Below are positions 51,985-60,188 of a DNA stretch of 64,000 nt, in pieces. The DNA is taken from assembly GCF_026676115.1 (NCBI RefSeq), contig NZ_JAPONB010000009.1:1-64000 (forward strand), given 5' to 3'. The notes under the pieces were generated by a model. It searched no databases, was not told the DNA's origin, and saw only the letters and a list, made by a program, of their open reading frames with translations. Source of the stretch: Salinimicrobium sp. TH3 (GTDB taxonomy: Bacteria > Bacteroidota > Bacteroidia > Flavobacteriales > Flavobacteriaceae). A program made the translations under genes and the position numbers. The first letter of the stretch is position 1; the number at the start of each line of letters is the position of its first letter.

Positions 51985-54900
51985 TTATTCAGATTTCTCC
52001 AGCCACTTTCTGGCATTTACAAAAGCTTCAATCCAGGGACTAATTTCATCCTCTCTATCCTTTGGATAGTAAGCCCAGTTCCATGGGAAAGTAGAACGCT
52101 CCAGGTGTGGCATCATCGCCAAATGGCGGCCGTTGTCACTTACGATCATTGCGGTATTGTAGTGAGAACCATTAGGATTGGAAGGATAGGTCTCATATCC
52201 ATATTTTCCAATGATCTTATAACGTTCAATTTCATAAGGAAAACTGAATTTTCCTTCCCCGTGTGCAGCCCATATTCCAAGGCGGCTACCCGATAATGTA
52301 GACATCATCACCGAATCATTTTTTTCGATCTCCATAGAGGTGAAGTTACATTCAAACTTATGAGATTCGTTGTGCAGCATTTTTGGTTTCTCCTCATGGT
52401 CTGGGTGCAGTAATCCCAGTTCCATGAATAGTTGACAACCGTTACATACACCCAGGGATAAGGTATCTTCTCTCGCGAAAAAGTTGTCCAGGGCAGCCTT
52501 GGCTTTTTCATTGTACAAGAATGCTCCGGCCCAGCCTTTTGCACTTCCCAGGACATCCGAATTTGAAAATCCACCCACCGCTGCGATGAACTGAATATCC
52601 TCCAGGTTTTCCCGCCCGGTGATCAGGTCGGTCATATGCACGTCCTTCACGTCAAAGCCGGCAAGATCCATAGCGTAAGCCATCTCTCTTTCTGAATTTG
52701 AACCTTTTTCCCGTATAATGGCAGCCTTTATTCTTTGTCCTTCTTTTAGAGCAGGGATTTTTCCGCTGAAACCTTCCGGAAATCTAAAGTGTAGTGGCTG
52801 TTTGGCGTAATTTTTATAACGCTCGGTAGCATTGTCTATTCCGCTTTGCCTCTCGTCAAGTAGGAAAGAAGTTCGGGACCAGGTATTTCGAAGCTTTGGA
52901 ATATCAAATTTCAGGTTTTCTTCCCCGTTCTTGATCTTCAGGGTCTTTCCTTCAGTTGCTTTTCCAATCTTGAAGAACTCTACTTTCTGTTCCTTTAAAA
53001 TGGCTTCTACACTCTTATCTTTTGCCTGAAATACTATTCCGCAGTTTTCAGCAAATAGCAATTTCACGCTGTCTTCTTCTCCCAGTTTGGTAAGATTAAG
53101 TTCGGCAGCAAGATCTACATCTGCAAAGCACATTTCCAGAAGGGTGGTGATCAATCCTCCCGAAGCCACATCGTGACCTGCAAGAATAAGATCCTTCCGA
53201 ATCAATTCCTGAACTGCATTAAAGGCTGCAGCGAATTTTTTGTCGTCTTTTATAGTAGGTGTCTCAGCACCTACCTTGTTGAGGATCTGTCCAAAGGAAG
53301 AGCCTCCAAGTTTAAAAGTATCCTGAGAAAAATTGATATAGTAAATAGGTCCACCATCTTTTTGCAATACGGGTTCCACAACCTTAGTGATCTCATCGCA
53401 ATGTCCAGCGGCAGAAATGATCACTGTGCCCGGGGCCAGCACATTTCCGTCTTCATATCGCTGCTTCATGGAAAGAGAATCCTTTCCTGTAGGCACATTT
53501 ATTCCAAGGCCAATAGCAAAATCTGATACTCCCTGCACTGCCTCATAAAGTCTCGCGTCTTCCCCTTCGTTATTACATGGCCACATCCAGTTAGCCGATA
53601 AGGAAATTGACTTCAAACCTTTTTCAAGAGGTGCCCATACGATATTTGTAAGTGCTTCGGCAATGGAGTTCCGGGAACCGGCTACAGGATCGATCAATGC
53701 CGAAACAGGGGAGTGGCCAATAGAAGTAGCCACGCCATTTTTTCCTTTGTAATCAAGAGCCATTACTCCGCAGTTGTTGAGTGGTAACTGCAAGGGCCCT
53801 GCGGTTTGTTGTTTTGCCACTCTTCCCGTGACACAGCGGTCAACCTTGTTGGTAAGCCAGTCTTTGGAACCAACAGCTTCCAGGAGCAGGACACGGTCAA
53901 GGTAGCTGTGCAGGTCTTCCTGCCTGTATTCTACATCGGCATATTTCCTGTCAACGGTCTTGTCTTTCATGATCATTTTCGGCGAGCTGCCAAACATATC
54001 ACCCAAAGCAAGGTCCATAGGTTTTGCACCGGTTTTTTTGCTTTCAAAGGTGAACTGCCTGTCCTCGGTTACATTTCCTACAGAATATAGGGGAGTCCTT
54101 TCCCTTTCAGCGATCTTTTGCATTTGCTTTAGATCCTTTTCAGAAATGATAAGGCCCATTCTTTCCTGAGATTCATTTCCTATAATTTCCTTAGCGGAAA
54201 GAGTAGGGTCTCCAACGGGTAATTTATCCAGATCAATATTTCCTCCGGTATCTTCTACCAGCTCGCTAAGGCAGTTGAGGTGCCCACCGGCACCGTGATC
54301 GTGAATAGAGACAATTGGGTTCTCATCTGCCTCAACCATGGCACGGATAGTATTGGCGGCACGTTTTTGCATTTCGGGGTTCGATCGCTGGATGGCATTG
54401 AGTTCAATACCACTGCTAAATTCCCCTGTATCTGCCGAAGAAACTGCAGCACCGCCCATTCCAATCCGGTAATTTTCTCCTCCTAAAACAACGATCTGAT
54501 CTCCCTTTTTTGGAGCTCCTTTGATCGCCTGGTCGGCTTTCCCATAACCAATTCCGCCGGCCATCATGATCACCTTGTCATAACCCAGTGCTCTTCTGTT
54601 TTCGGAATGTTCGAAAGTAAGGACCGAACCTGCAATAAGAGGCTGCCCAAATTTATTTCCAAAATCAGAAGCCCCATTGGAAGCTTTGATAAGGATGTCC
54701 ATTGGCGTTTGGTAAAGCCATGGTCTCGCCGGGAAAGCGTCTTCCCATGGTCGGTTTTCTTCAAGTCGGGAGTAGGAAGTCATGTAAACGGCAGTTCCCG
54801 CCAGGGGCAGTGAACCTTTTCCGCCTGCGAGCCTGTCGCGGATTTCCCCTCCACTTCCCGTTGCAGCTCCGTTAAAAGGTTCTACTGTAGTTGGGAAGTT

Positions 54901-55647
54901 GTGGGTTTCGGCCTTTAGAGAAATGACCGAATCAAAATCTTTCTTTTTATAAAAATCTGATTTGTCTGCCGACTGTGGGGCGAATTGTTCAACCCTCGGA
55001 CCTTTTACAAATGCAACATTGTCCTTGTATGCCGAAACTATGTCATTCGGATTTTCTTCAGAAGTCTTTCTTATCAGTTTAAAGAGGGAAACCGGCTTGG
55101 CTTTTCCATCTATTTCAAAGGTCCCGTTAAAGATCTTATGACGGCAGTGTTCAGAATTTACCTGGGAAAAACCAAAAACTTCAGAATCGGTGAGTTTGCG
55201 ATCAATTCTTTCTGAAAGCTTTTCCAGGTATTCAACTTCCTCTTCATTAAGAGCCAGTCCTTCTTTGTTGTTGTAGGCAGCAATGTTTTCTACTTCGCGA
55301 ATAGGTTCGGGTTCTATGTTGATCGTGAAAATATCCTGGTCCAGCCCATTGTACTTTTGAGAAAGCATGGGATCAAAATCGTGATAATTTTCGTCAACTT
55401 TATAGAACTCCTCGATCCTGCGGATGCCTTCAATACCCATATTTTGAGTAATCTCTACCGCATTTGTACTCCAGGGAGTGATCATGGCGGCACGGGGACC
55501 AACAAAAAAATCTGCCAGGGCAGATTTTTCTAAATATTGTGCGTTTCCAAAAAGCCAGTCTAATTTTGCAATGTTTTCGGCCGAAAGTGCCTTATGCGTG
55601 TCAACCGCATAGACCTTGTTTGGACGATTTCCGAAGAATAAGATCAT
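51985..55647 (-). CDS. purL: Phosphoribosylformylglycinamidine synthase, single-chain
   Basis: A 1,220-residue enzyme of purine synthesis that converts FGAR, ATP and glutamine to FGAM. It is the large form: N-terminal PurS-like region, two AIRS-type ATP-binding halves (SLKAETHNFPTTVEPFNGAATGSGGEIRD is the first signature) and a C-terminal class I glutaminase with nucleophile C1068 (GVCNG) and late His/Glu in HLERS. Bacteroidota and enterobacteria use this form; many other bacteria have separate PurS, PurL and PurQ. It is monocistronic, with a -7 element 27 bp before the start. Confidence 0.95.
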   Translation of the reverse strand: MILFFGNRPNKVYAVDTHKALSAENIAKLDWLFGNAQYLEKSALADFFVGPRAAMITPWSTNAVEITQNMGIEGIRRIEEFYKVDENYHDFDPMLSQKYNGLDQDIFTINIEPEPIREVENIAAYNNKEGLALNEEEVEYLEKLSERIDRKLTDSEVFGFSQVNSEHCRHKIFNGTFEIDGKAKPVSLFKLIRKTSEENPNDIVSAYKDNVAFVKGPRVEQFAPQSADKSDFYKKKDFDSVISLKAETHNFPTTVEPFNGAATGSGGEIRDRLAGGKGSLPLAGTAVYMTSYSRLEENRPWEDAFPARPWLYQTPMDILIKASNGASDFGNKFGQPLIAGSVLTFEHSENRRALGYDKVIMMAGGIGYGKADQAIKGAPKKGDQIVVLGGENYRIGMGGAAVSSADTGEFSSGIELNAIQRSNPEMQKRAANTIRAMVEADENPIVSIHDHGAGGHLNCLSELVEDTGGNIDLDKLPVGDPTLSAKEIIGNESQERMGLIISEKDLKQMQKIAERERTPLYSVGNVTEDRQFTFESKKTGAKPMDLALGDMFGSSPKMIMKDKTVDRKYADVEYRQEDLHSYLDRVLLLEAVGSKDWLTNKVDRCVTGRVAKQQTAGPLQLPLNNCGVMALDYKGKNGVATSIGHSPVSALIDPVAGSRNSIAEALTNIVWAPLEKGLKSISLSANWMWPCNNEGEDARLYEAVQGVSDFAIGLGINVPTGKDSLSMKQRYEDGNVLAPGTVIISAAGHCDEITKVVEPVLQKDGGPIYYINFSQDTFKLGGSSFGQILNKVGAETPTIKDDKKFAAAFNAVQELIRKDLILAGHDVASGGLITTLLEMCFADVDLAAELNLTKLGEEDSVKLLFAENCGIVFQAKDKSVEAILKEQKVEFFKIGKATEGKTLKIKNGEENLKFDIPKLRNTWSRTSFLLDERQSGIDNATERYKNYAKQPLHFRFPEGFSGKIPALKEGQRIKAAIIREKGSNSEREMAYAMDLAGFDVKDVHMTDLITGRENLEDIQFIAAVGGFSNSDVLGSAKGWAGAFLYNEKAKAALDNFFAREDTLSLGVCNGCQLFMELGLLHPDHEEKPKMLHNESHKFECNFTSMEIEKNDSVMMSTLSGSRLGIWAAHGEGKFSFPYEIERYKIIGKYGYETYPSNPNGSHYNTAMIVSDNGRHLAMMPHLERSTFPWNWAYYPKDREDEISPWIEAFVNARKWLEKSE

Positions 55648-55673
55648 TCTGAGGGTTTTGTGTTGTTGAGGAG

Positions 55674-55681
55674 CAAATTTA
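55674..55681 (-). promoter_or_regulatory. -7 promoter element of purL
   Basis: TAAATTTG on the minus strand matches TAnnTTTG exactly. No -33 TTTG lies at the usual distance; a TTTTGA begins about 27 bp upstream. Confidence 0.5.
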
Positions 55682-55773
55682 CATTTTTTGAAGGAACTCC
55701 TTTAGCCTCAAAACAAAAAGAAAGTAAAAAAAATACCTATCCAAAATGTTATTTTTGAAAGTTCTTTTTTTGG

Positions 55774-55908
55774 TTGGGCTAAAGCCAATTGAAACTGATC
55801 CTTTTAACCTTCGCCTAAACGCGGAGGCAATTCATAGGCTAGAAATAAATAGCCCCCAAATTTATTTGGGGGCCTAAGATTATAGTTGAAAAGTGGGCTT
55901 TAGCCCAA
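55774..55908. repeat. Palindrome-ended intergenic element
   Basis: A stretch of about 135 bp is bounded by inverted copies of a GGCTTTAGCCCAA motif (TTGGGCTAAAGCC at 55774, GGGCTTTAGCCCAAT at 55895). Inside is a strong hairpin at 55851-55875 (GCCCCCAAAT with ATTTGGGGGC). It has no reading frame of note and may be a REP/MITE-like element. The inner hairpin may also terminate the RNA methyltransferase gene read from the right. Confidence 0.6.
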
Positions 55909-55915
55909 TGGAACT

Positions 55916-57133
55916 CTATTTGTTCTTCTCTAACAATGCCATATAAAAGCCGTCAAATCCTGTCTCGCTGGAAAGGATCTTTTGTTCTTTTGCAAGATTA
56001 AAATTCTTCCCTTCTTCGGCAGAAAGAAATTTCTTCACCTGCTCTTCATTTTCCGAAGGTAAAACCGAGCAAGTAGCGTAAACCAACTTCCCGCCGTCTT
56101 TTACCATTTTTGAATACTGCTTCAGGATCTCTTCCTGAGTTTGTTTGATAGTTTCAATGAATTCCGGCCGCAGTTTCCATTTTGCATCAGGATTTCGACT
56201 TAGAACTCCTAATCCGCTACAGGGAGCGTCGATAAGGACACGATCTGCAGTATTATAAAGTTTTTTCACCACTTTAGTGGAATCAATAGCGCGGGGTTCA
56301 ATATTGTGAGCTCCTGCACGGCGTGCGCGGCGCTTGAGTTCCTTAAGTTTGTTCTCGTAAATATCTGTAGCTATCAACTGTCCCTTATTTTCCATCAAGG
56401 CAGCAAGATGCAGGGTCTTACCACCGGCACCGGCACAGGTATCGACTACTCTCATTCCCGGCTTAACCTCCAGGAATTGGGCTACAAGTTGAGATGAGGC
56501 ATCCTGTACTTCAAACAAACCATTTTTGAAGGCTTCGGTTTGAAAGACATTAGTACGTTCCTTTAGCTGCAAAGCATCGGGATAACCTTTCAAAAATTCG
56601 GTTTCAATTCCCTCTTTTTGAAGCTCCTGTTGTAGCTTTTCTTTTGTCGTTTTAAGAGTGTTTGTCCTAAGAATTACTGGCGCCTGTTGGTTGAGGGCGT
56701 GTATTTCCTTCTCCCATACTTCTTCTCCCAGTTCTTTTACACCAAGCTCATCCAGCCAGTCGGGCACAGATTCACGGAACTTTCTTATCTGGCTCAACTC
56801 ATCAAATTTTCCTTTGATGCGACGGGTGGGCACGGGTTCTATCTGTTTCCAGTCAGACGGAATTTCAATTCCTCTTAAGGTAGCCCAAACTGCGAACAGG
56901 CGAAAAAGGTTTTCTCTCGAATAAGGAGCTTTTACTTCGGCAATTTCAGCATAAAGACGCTTCCAGCGAACAATGTCATAAGTGGTTTCAGCAATAAAAC
57001 CACGGTCGCGGGAACCCCAGCGCTTGTCACGTTTTAGTGTTTTTGCAATTACCTTATCGGCGTATCCTCCTTCATTAAATATTTCTCCCAGTGCGTCAAC
57101 GGTTGCAAACACCAGGTTTCTGTATAAGCGCAT
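55916..57133 (-). CDS. RsmB/NSUN-type RNA cytosine-5 methyltransferase
   Basis: A 405-residue SAM-dependent enzyme. An N-terminal NusB-like helical region (about 1-140) precedes the Rossmann domain with DTCAGAGGKTLHLA (SAM binding), DAPCSGLGVLSRNPD and the catalytic-Cys motif YATCSVLPSENE. It methylates cytosine C5 in rRNA or tRNA; RsmB (16S m5C967) is the nearest model, though the exact site is not provable. It has an exact -7 element (57152-57159), and is divergent from the BNR lipoprotein gene. Confidence 0.9.
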   Translation of the reverse strand: MRLYRNLVFATVDALGEIFNEGGYADKVIAKTLKRDKRWGSRDRGFIAETTYDIVRWKRLYAEIAEVKAPYSRENLFRLFAVWATLRGIEIPSDWKQIEPVPTRRIKGKFDELSQIRKFRESVPDWLDELGVKELGEEVWEKEIHALNQQAPVILRTNTLKTTKEKLQQELQKEGIETEFLKGYPDALQLKERTNVFQTEAFKNGLFEVQDASSQLVAQFLEVKPGMRVVDTCAGAGGKTLHLAALMENKGQLIATDIYENKLKELKRRARRAGAHNIEPRAIDSTKVVKKLYNTADRVLIDAPCSGLGVLSRNPDAKWKLRPEFIETIKQTQEEILKQYSKMVKDGGKLVYATCSVLPSENEEQVKKFLSAEEGKNFNLAKEQKILSSETGFDGFYMALLEKNK

Positions 57134-57151
57134 AAAATTTGTTTAAAGCCG

Positions 57152-57159
57152 CAAAGGTA
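57152..57159 (-). promoter_or_regulatory. -7 element of RNA methyltransferase gene
   Basis: TACCTTTG on the minus strand, 18 bp before the start codon. With 57184-57191 it forms a compact divergent promoter pair. Confidence 0.5.
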
Positions 57160-57183
57160 AGCTTTTTAAACTTCGGAAAAATC

Positions 57184-57191
57184 TATCTTTG
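57184..57191 (+). promoter_or_regulatory. -7 element of BNR lipoprotein gene
   Basis: TATCTTTG matches TAnnTTTG exactly, 17 bp before the start codon. Confidence 0.5.
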
Positions 57192-57208
57192 AAGGCAAAT
57201 TTCTATTT

Positions 57209-58249
57209 ATGAAGCGTCTGTTTTTTATACTCTTTTTAGTCATCGCCGCATGTAAATCTGAACCTGAAAAGGTAGAAAGAAAGATTTTTACTGAAGTAGA
57301 AGTTGAGGTGCTCCTGGAAGATTCCATAAGTATAAGAGCGATTGAAATTATGGGGGAGGATCTGGCTTTTGCAGGCTCCAATGGTGCTTACGGAATTTAT
57401 AATTCACAGCAGGATGAGGTGCGGGTAAGCCGGCAGCAATATGACTCTATTTATCCTGAATTTAGGGCTGTTGCAGGAACTTCTGAAGATTTCTTTATGC
57501 TAAGTGTGGCTAATCCTGCTTTGCTGTACAAAACCGGTGATAGCGGAGAAATGGAACTCGTGTTTAAAGAGGAGGGGGAAAATGTGTTTTACGACGCCAT
57601 GACCTTTTGGAATGATAAAGAAGGAATTGCAATGGGCGACCCTGTGGAGAATTGCCTTTCGGTTATCATAACGGGCGATGGCGGGAAGAGCTGGAGCAAA
57701 GTTTCCTGCGAACAACTTCCCGAAGTGGCTGATGGAGAAGCCGCTTTTGCAGCAAGCAATTCTAATATTGCCGTACAGGGAGATAAAGCCTGGATACTTT
57801 CTGGAGGAGCACGATCAAGGGTTTTCTTTACTCCCGATAAAGGTAAGACCTGGGAAGTGTTTGAAACTCCTTTGGTACAGGGCGGGAGTACACAGGGAGG
57901 ATACTCTATCGATTTTTATGATGAACAACAGGGAATTATCATTGGGGGTGATTACACAGCTCCCCAGGAAAATAAAGCTAATAAAGCGGTTACTACCGAT
58001 GGCGGAAAAACCTGGAACCTTATAGCCCAGGGCAAAGATCCGGGTTATAAGAGCAGTGTGCGCTATGTTCCCGGTGGGGAAGGAAAGGAAATTGTCGCTG
58101 TTGGTTTTACCGGGATTTCTTACTCGGTAGATGCAGGGGAGAATTGGAAAGAATTTTCTTCAGAGGGTTTTTACACCATCAGGTTCCTAAATGACTCTGT
58201 AGCTTACGCGGCAGGGAAAAACAGGCTGGCAAAGTTGAAATTCAAATAA
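57209..58249 (+). CDS. BNR/Ycf48-like beta-propeller lipoprotein
   Basis: A 346-residue lipoprotein (lipobox Cys16, VIAACKSE) followed by a beta-propeller with BNR/Asp-box-like repeats: ITGDGGKSW, FTPDKGKTW, TTDGGKTW and SVDAGENW. The fold resembles plant photosystem II assembly factor Ycf48 and sialidase-type propellers, but here the organism need not be photosynthetic and no catalytic residues are seen. Homologues in Flavobacteriia are often labelled as oxidoreductases without evidence. Function unknown; probably a periplasmic binding or scaffold protein. Confidence 0.83.
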   Translation: MKRLFFILFLVIAACKSEPEKVERKIFTEVEVEVLLEDSISIRAIEIMGEDLAFAGSNGAYGIYNSQQDEVRVSRQQYDSIYPEFRAVAGTSEDFFMLSVANPALLYKTGDSGEMELVFKEEGENVFYDAMTFWNDKEGIAMGDPVENCLSVIITGDGGKSWSKVSCEQLPEVADGEAAFAASNSNIAVQGDKAWILSGGARSRVFFTPDKGKTWEVFETPLVQGGSTQGGYSIDFYDEQQGIIIGGDYTAPQENKANKAVTTDGGKTWNLIAQGKDPGYKSSVRYVPGGEGKEIVAVGFTGISYSVDAGENWKEFSSEGFYTIRFLNDSVAYAAGKNRLAKLKFK

Positions 58250-58253
58250 AAAC

Positions 58254-58287
58254 AAATGATCCGGCGCCTTAAGCAACCGGATCATTT
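58254..58287. terminator. Hairpin between BNR gene and sigma operon
   Basis: An 11-bp stem, AAATGATCCGG with CCGGATCATTT, lies between convergent genes. A-rich on the left and only a short T-run on the right, so it may work better for the minus-strand operon. Confidence 0.65.
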
Positions 58288-58311
58288 CAACTAACCAACC
58301 AACCATCTAAC

Positions 58312-58743
58312 TTATTTATTGGATTCCTTTCTTTCACGGTATTCCCGCATCATTTTATGATTAAATTCATCTTCAACCTTTTTTAGTTGCATGATTCTGC
58401 GGGCGCTAAAGAATTTTTTTAAATCGTTGTAATACTGTTTTTTCAGCAGGTAATCTTCCTTTTCAATTTCAACATATTCATTGAGTTTTGAGTTTGCCTT
58501 TTCTTCACTAAGACACTCAATATTTTCAACCTCGGCCCTCTCTCTGCGATAAAGAGCTCTTCTTTTTTCTTCAAATTCATTGTACACCGGCCAAAATTGC
58601 TGAGCTTCCTGGGCTGTCAAATTCAAACCGTCTGTGATGAAGGCGGTTTTGAGAGCTCTAATTTTCTCACGGTGTGCCTCCCTGTCCTGGGCATGGGCAA
58701 AAAACCCGGTAAACAAAAGGAGTATTATTATTTTCTTTTTCAT
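58312..58743 (-). CDS. Small exported helical protein of ECF sigma operon
   Basis: A 143-residue protein with a signal peptide (about 1-19, FAHAQ) and a highly charged, helical mature part (LNLTAQEAQQFWPVYNEFEEKRRAL). The pattern resembles Spy/CpxP-like periplasmic proteins that are often encoded with ECF sigma factors. I start at 58743, because TAG-A-ATG couples it to the preceding stop and gives a clean signal; a longer frame from 58779 overlaps that gene. Chaperone or sensor function is inferred only. Confidence 0.8.
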   Translation of the reverse strand: MKKKIIILLLFTGFFAHAQDREAHREKIRALKTAFITDGLNLTAQEAQQFWPVYNEFEEKRRALYRRERAEVENIECLSEEKANSKLNEYVEIEKEDYLLKKQYYNDLKKFFSARRIMQLKKVEDEFNHKMMREYRERKESNK

Positions 58744-58744
58744 T

Positions 58745-59254
58745 CTAATCTTCATTAAGTAGGAGTGCCGGCTCATCAATATTCTCGGTTAAATATTCGA
58801 AAAGGGCTTCTTTATCAATATTGGGGTTTGCCGAAGCAGTTACTTCATATTCAGTAAAAGGTGGCTGAGTTGGATTTTCCATGTCCAGGGACTCTAAAAG
58901 GTAATTTTCAAGAGCTGTTATTTCAAGGTCTTCAAAACCTAATTCTCCATTGGTATTTATAACTAAAGAACTAAAGAAGATTGCGGCGACCGCTGCTACA
59001 CCGGCCACATAAGACCAGATTTTCTTTTTGAAAAGCGGAACAACTTTTCCTTCTTTGGGAGGATTTTCAATCCTTGCAAAGACCCGGTCCCCAAACTTTT
59101 CGAAATAATTTTCAGGAACTTTAAAGGGGGTATCTCCAAAGCTTTTCTCTTCTTCGGTTACGTGCGCCATCATGCGAGCTTCAAAGTCCTGGAAATAACC
59201 TTCCGGAACTTTAAACCCGCCTGTATTGGGATATGGTAACCTGTTCTTTTTCAT
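58745..59254 (-). CDS. Membrane protein, probable anti-sigma factor
   Basis: A 169-residue protein with a soluble N-terminal part, one membrane helix (about 80-99, WSYVAGVAAVAAIFFSSLVI) and an extracytoplasmic acidic C-terminus. The N-terminal part holds an internal repeat: FKVPEGYFQDFEARMMAHV (14-32) and FKVPENYFEKFGDRVFARI (43-61). One helix with a cytoplasmic sigma-facing part and a location between an ECF sigma gene and an exported protein gene favour an anti-sigma role. No zinc-binding motif was seen. Confidence 0.78.
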   Translation of the reverse strand: MKKNRLPYPNTGGFKVPEGYFQDFEARMMAHVTEEEKSFGDTPFKVPENYFEKFGDRVFARIENPPKEGKVVPLFKKKIWSYVAGVAAVAAIFFSSLVINTNGELGFEDLEITALENYLLESLDMENPTQPPFTEYEVTASANPNIDKEALFEYLTENIDEPALLLNED

Positions 59255-59286
59255 TTGTTTATTTGACTGAATATTCCTCTTAAGGT

Positions 59287-59832
59287 TTAAACATTTTTTA
59301 AAAATTCCTCGATTTTTTTAGTAGCATGGTGGTAAGAAGCCTTCAGCGCGCCTTCAGACGTACCTAAGATATCAGAAATTTCCTTATACTTCAATTCCTG
59401 AAAGTATTTCATGTTAAAAACCTGTTGTTGTTTTTCCGGAAGCGTGGCTATGGCTTTTTGTAGCTTCAGCTGAATTTCATCTCCTTCAAAGTAAACATCA
59501 TTTTCAAGATTGTCAATGATTTGTTGCTGCAGCTCTTCTGAACTTATTTTCTGCTTTTTTGCCCTGTTATTGAGGAAGGTGATAGCTTCATTTGTTGCAA
59601 TGCGATACATCCAGGAAAACAGCTGACTATCTCCTTTAAACTTCCCAATATTCCTGAAAATTTTAAGAAAGGTATTTTGCAGTACATCATCGGCATCTTC
59701 GTGATTTTTTACAATATTTCGACATTGCCAGTAAAGTCGCTCCTGATATAATTCCAGCAATTCCCGAAATGCCGAATCCCTTGATTGGGGATCCTGGAGG
59801 CGGAGAACTAATTTTTCTTCGGAAGATTTCAA
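59287..59832 (-). CDS. ECF RNA polymerase sigma factor
   Basis: A 181-residue sigma-70 family factor with region 2 at about 22-90 (DADDVLQNTFLKIFRNIGKF, FSWMYRIATNEAI) and region 4 at about 125-175 (FNMKYFQELKYKEISDILGTSEGALKA helix-turn-helix in two parts). The apparent start is TTG at 59832; no ATG lies nearby in frame. It heads an operon with an anti-sigma-like membrane protein and a small exported protein, which suggests a response to envelope stress. Confidence 0.92.
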   Translation of the reverse strand: MKSSEEKLVLRLQDPQSRDSAFRELLELYQERLYWQCRNIVKNHEDADDVLQNTFLKIFRNIGKFKGDSQLFSWMYRIATNEAITFLNNRAKKQKISSEELQQQIIDNLENDVYFEGDEIQLKLQKAIATLPEKQQQVFNMKYFQELKYKEISDILGTSEGALKASYHHATKKIEEFLKNV

Positions 59833-59969
59833 TCGATGCCGGAATTATTTGAGCGGTTAAAGATAGGAGGAAATCTTTTAAGATTAGAAAGAGGGGAATT
59901 GCTGTTTTTTCCGAAAAGGATCGACGAAATACACATAATTTGGATAAAATACACAAATAATTTTTTTGT

Positions 59970-60105
59970 GTTTATTTTTGTAGTATATTCACATTGTGAA
60001 AAAGTAATCTTTTTTGCTCCAATTGCTGGAGATTCTTTCGCCACATACCCCATAGTGGTGCAAAGATTATGAAAAATGGATGAACCTACTTCATCCATTT
60101 TTTTC
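59970..60105 (+). ncRNA. Candidate small RNA with terminator
   Basis: Within the 356-bp gene-free stretch 59833-60188, a plus-strand unit can be drawn. A TATTTTTG element lies near 59970-59977. After it come a hairpin at about 60016-60030 (CTCCA/TGGAG), a hairpin at about 60041-60057 (CCAC/GTGG) and a Rho-independent terminator at 60072-60105 (AAATGGATGA with TCATCCATTT plus T7). No plus-strand gene follows, so the terminator would end a short RNA of roughly 120 nt. Identity unknown. The rest of the stretch (59833-59969) shows nothing I can support. Confidence 0.35.
60072..60105 (+). terminator. Rho-independent terminator of candidate small RNA
   Basis: A 12-bp stem, AAAAATGGATGA with TCATCCATTTTT, with a 7-nt loop and a T-run. 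It is stronger on the plus strand. Confidence 0.75.
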
Positions 60106-60122
60106 TCCTTTAGATTACCTAC

Positions 60123-60168
60123 AAAAAAATAAGGTTCCGAAAATGTTATTTTGGAACCTTATTTTTTT
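60123..60168 (-). terminator. Terminator of ABC exporter gene, with embedded palindrome
   Basis: A stem of about 16 bp (AAAAAAATAAGGTTCC with GGAACCTTATTTTTTT) encloses CCGAAAATG/TATTTTGG (60137-60154), a relative of the 19-bp palindrome at 20487. It lies 21 bp beyond the minus-strand stop. Confidence 0.85.
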
Positions 60169-60188
60169 AACTTTTTTTTGGGAATTCC

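Noticed and set aside
57209-58249. Photosystem II assembly factor
   Set aside because: The likeness is to the general BNR propeller fold. No photosystem or chlorophyll genes are present and the organism looks heterotrophic.
59829-60098. 89-codon minus-strand frame upstream of the sigma gene, ending in a TTGA overlap with its TTG start, and a 78-codon plus-strand frame over the same DNA
   Set aside because: Neither has recognisable domains, and both cross the hairpins and terminator of the candidate small RNA. Overlap of stop and TTG start looks accidental.
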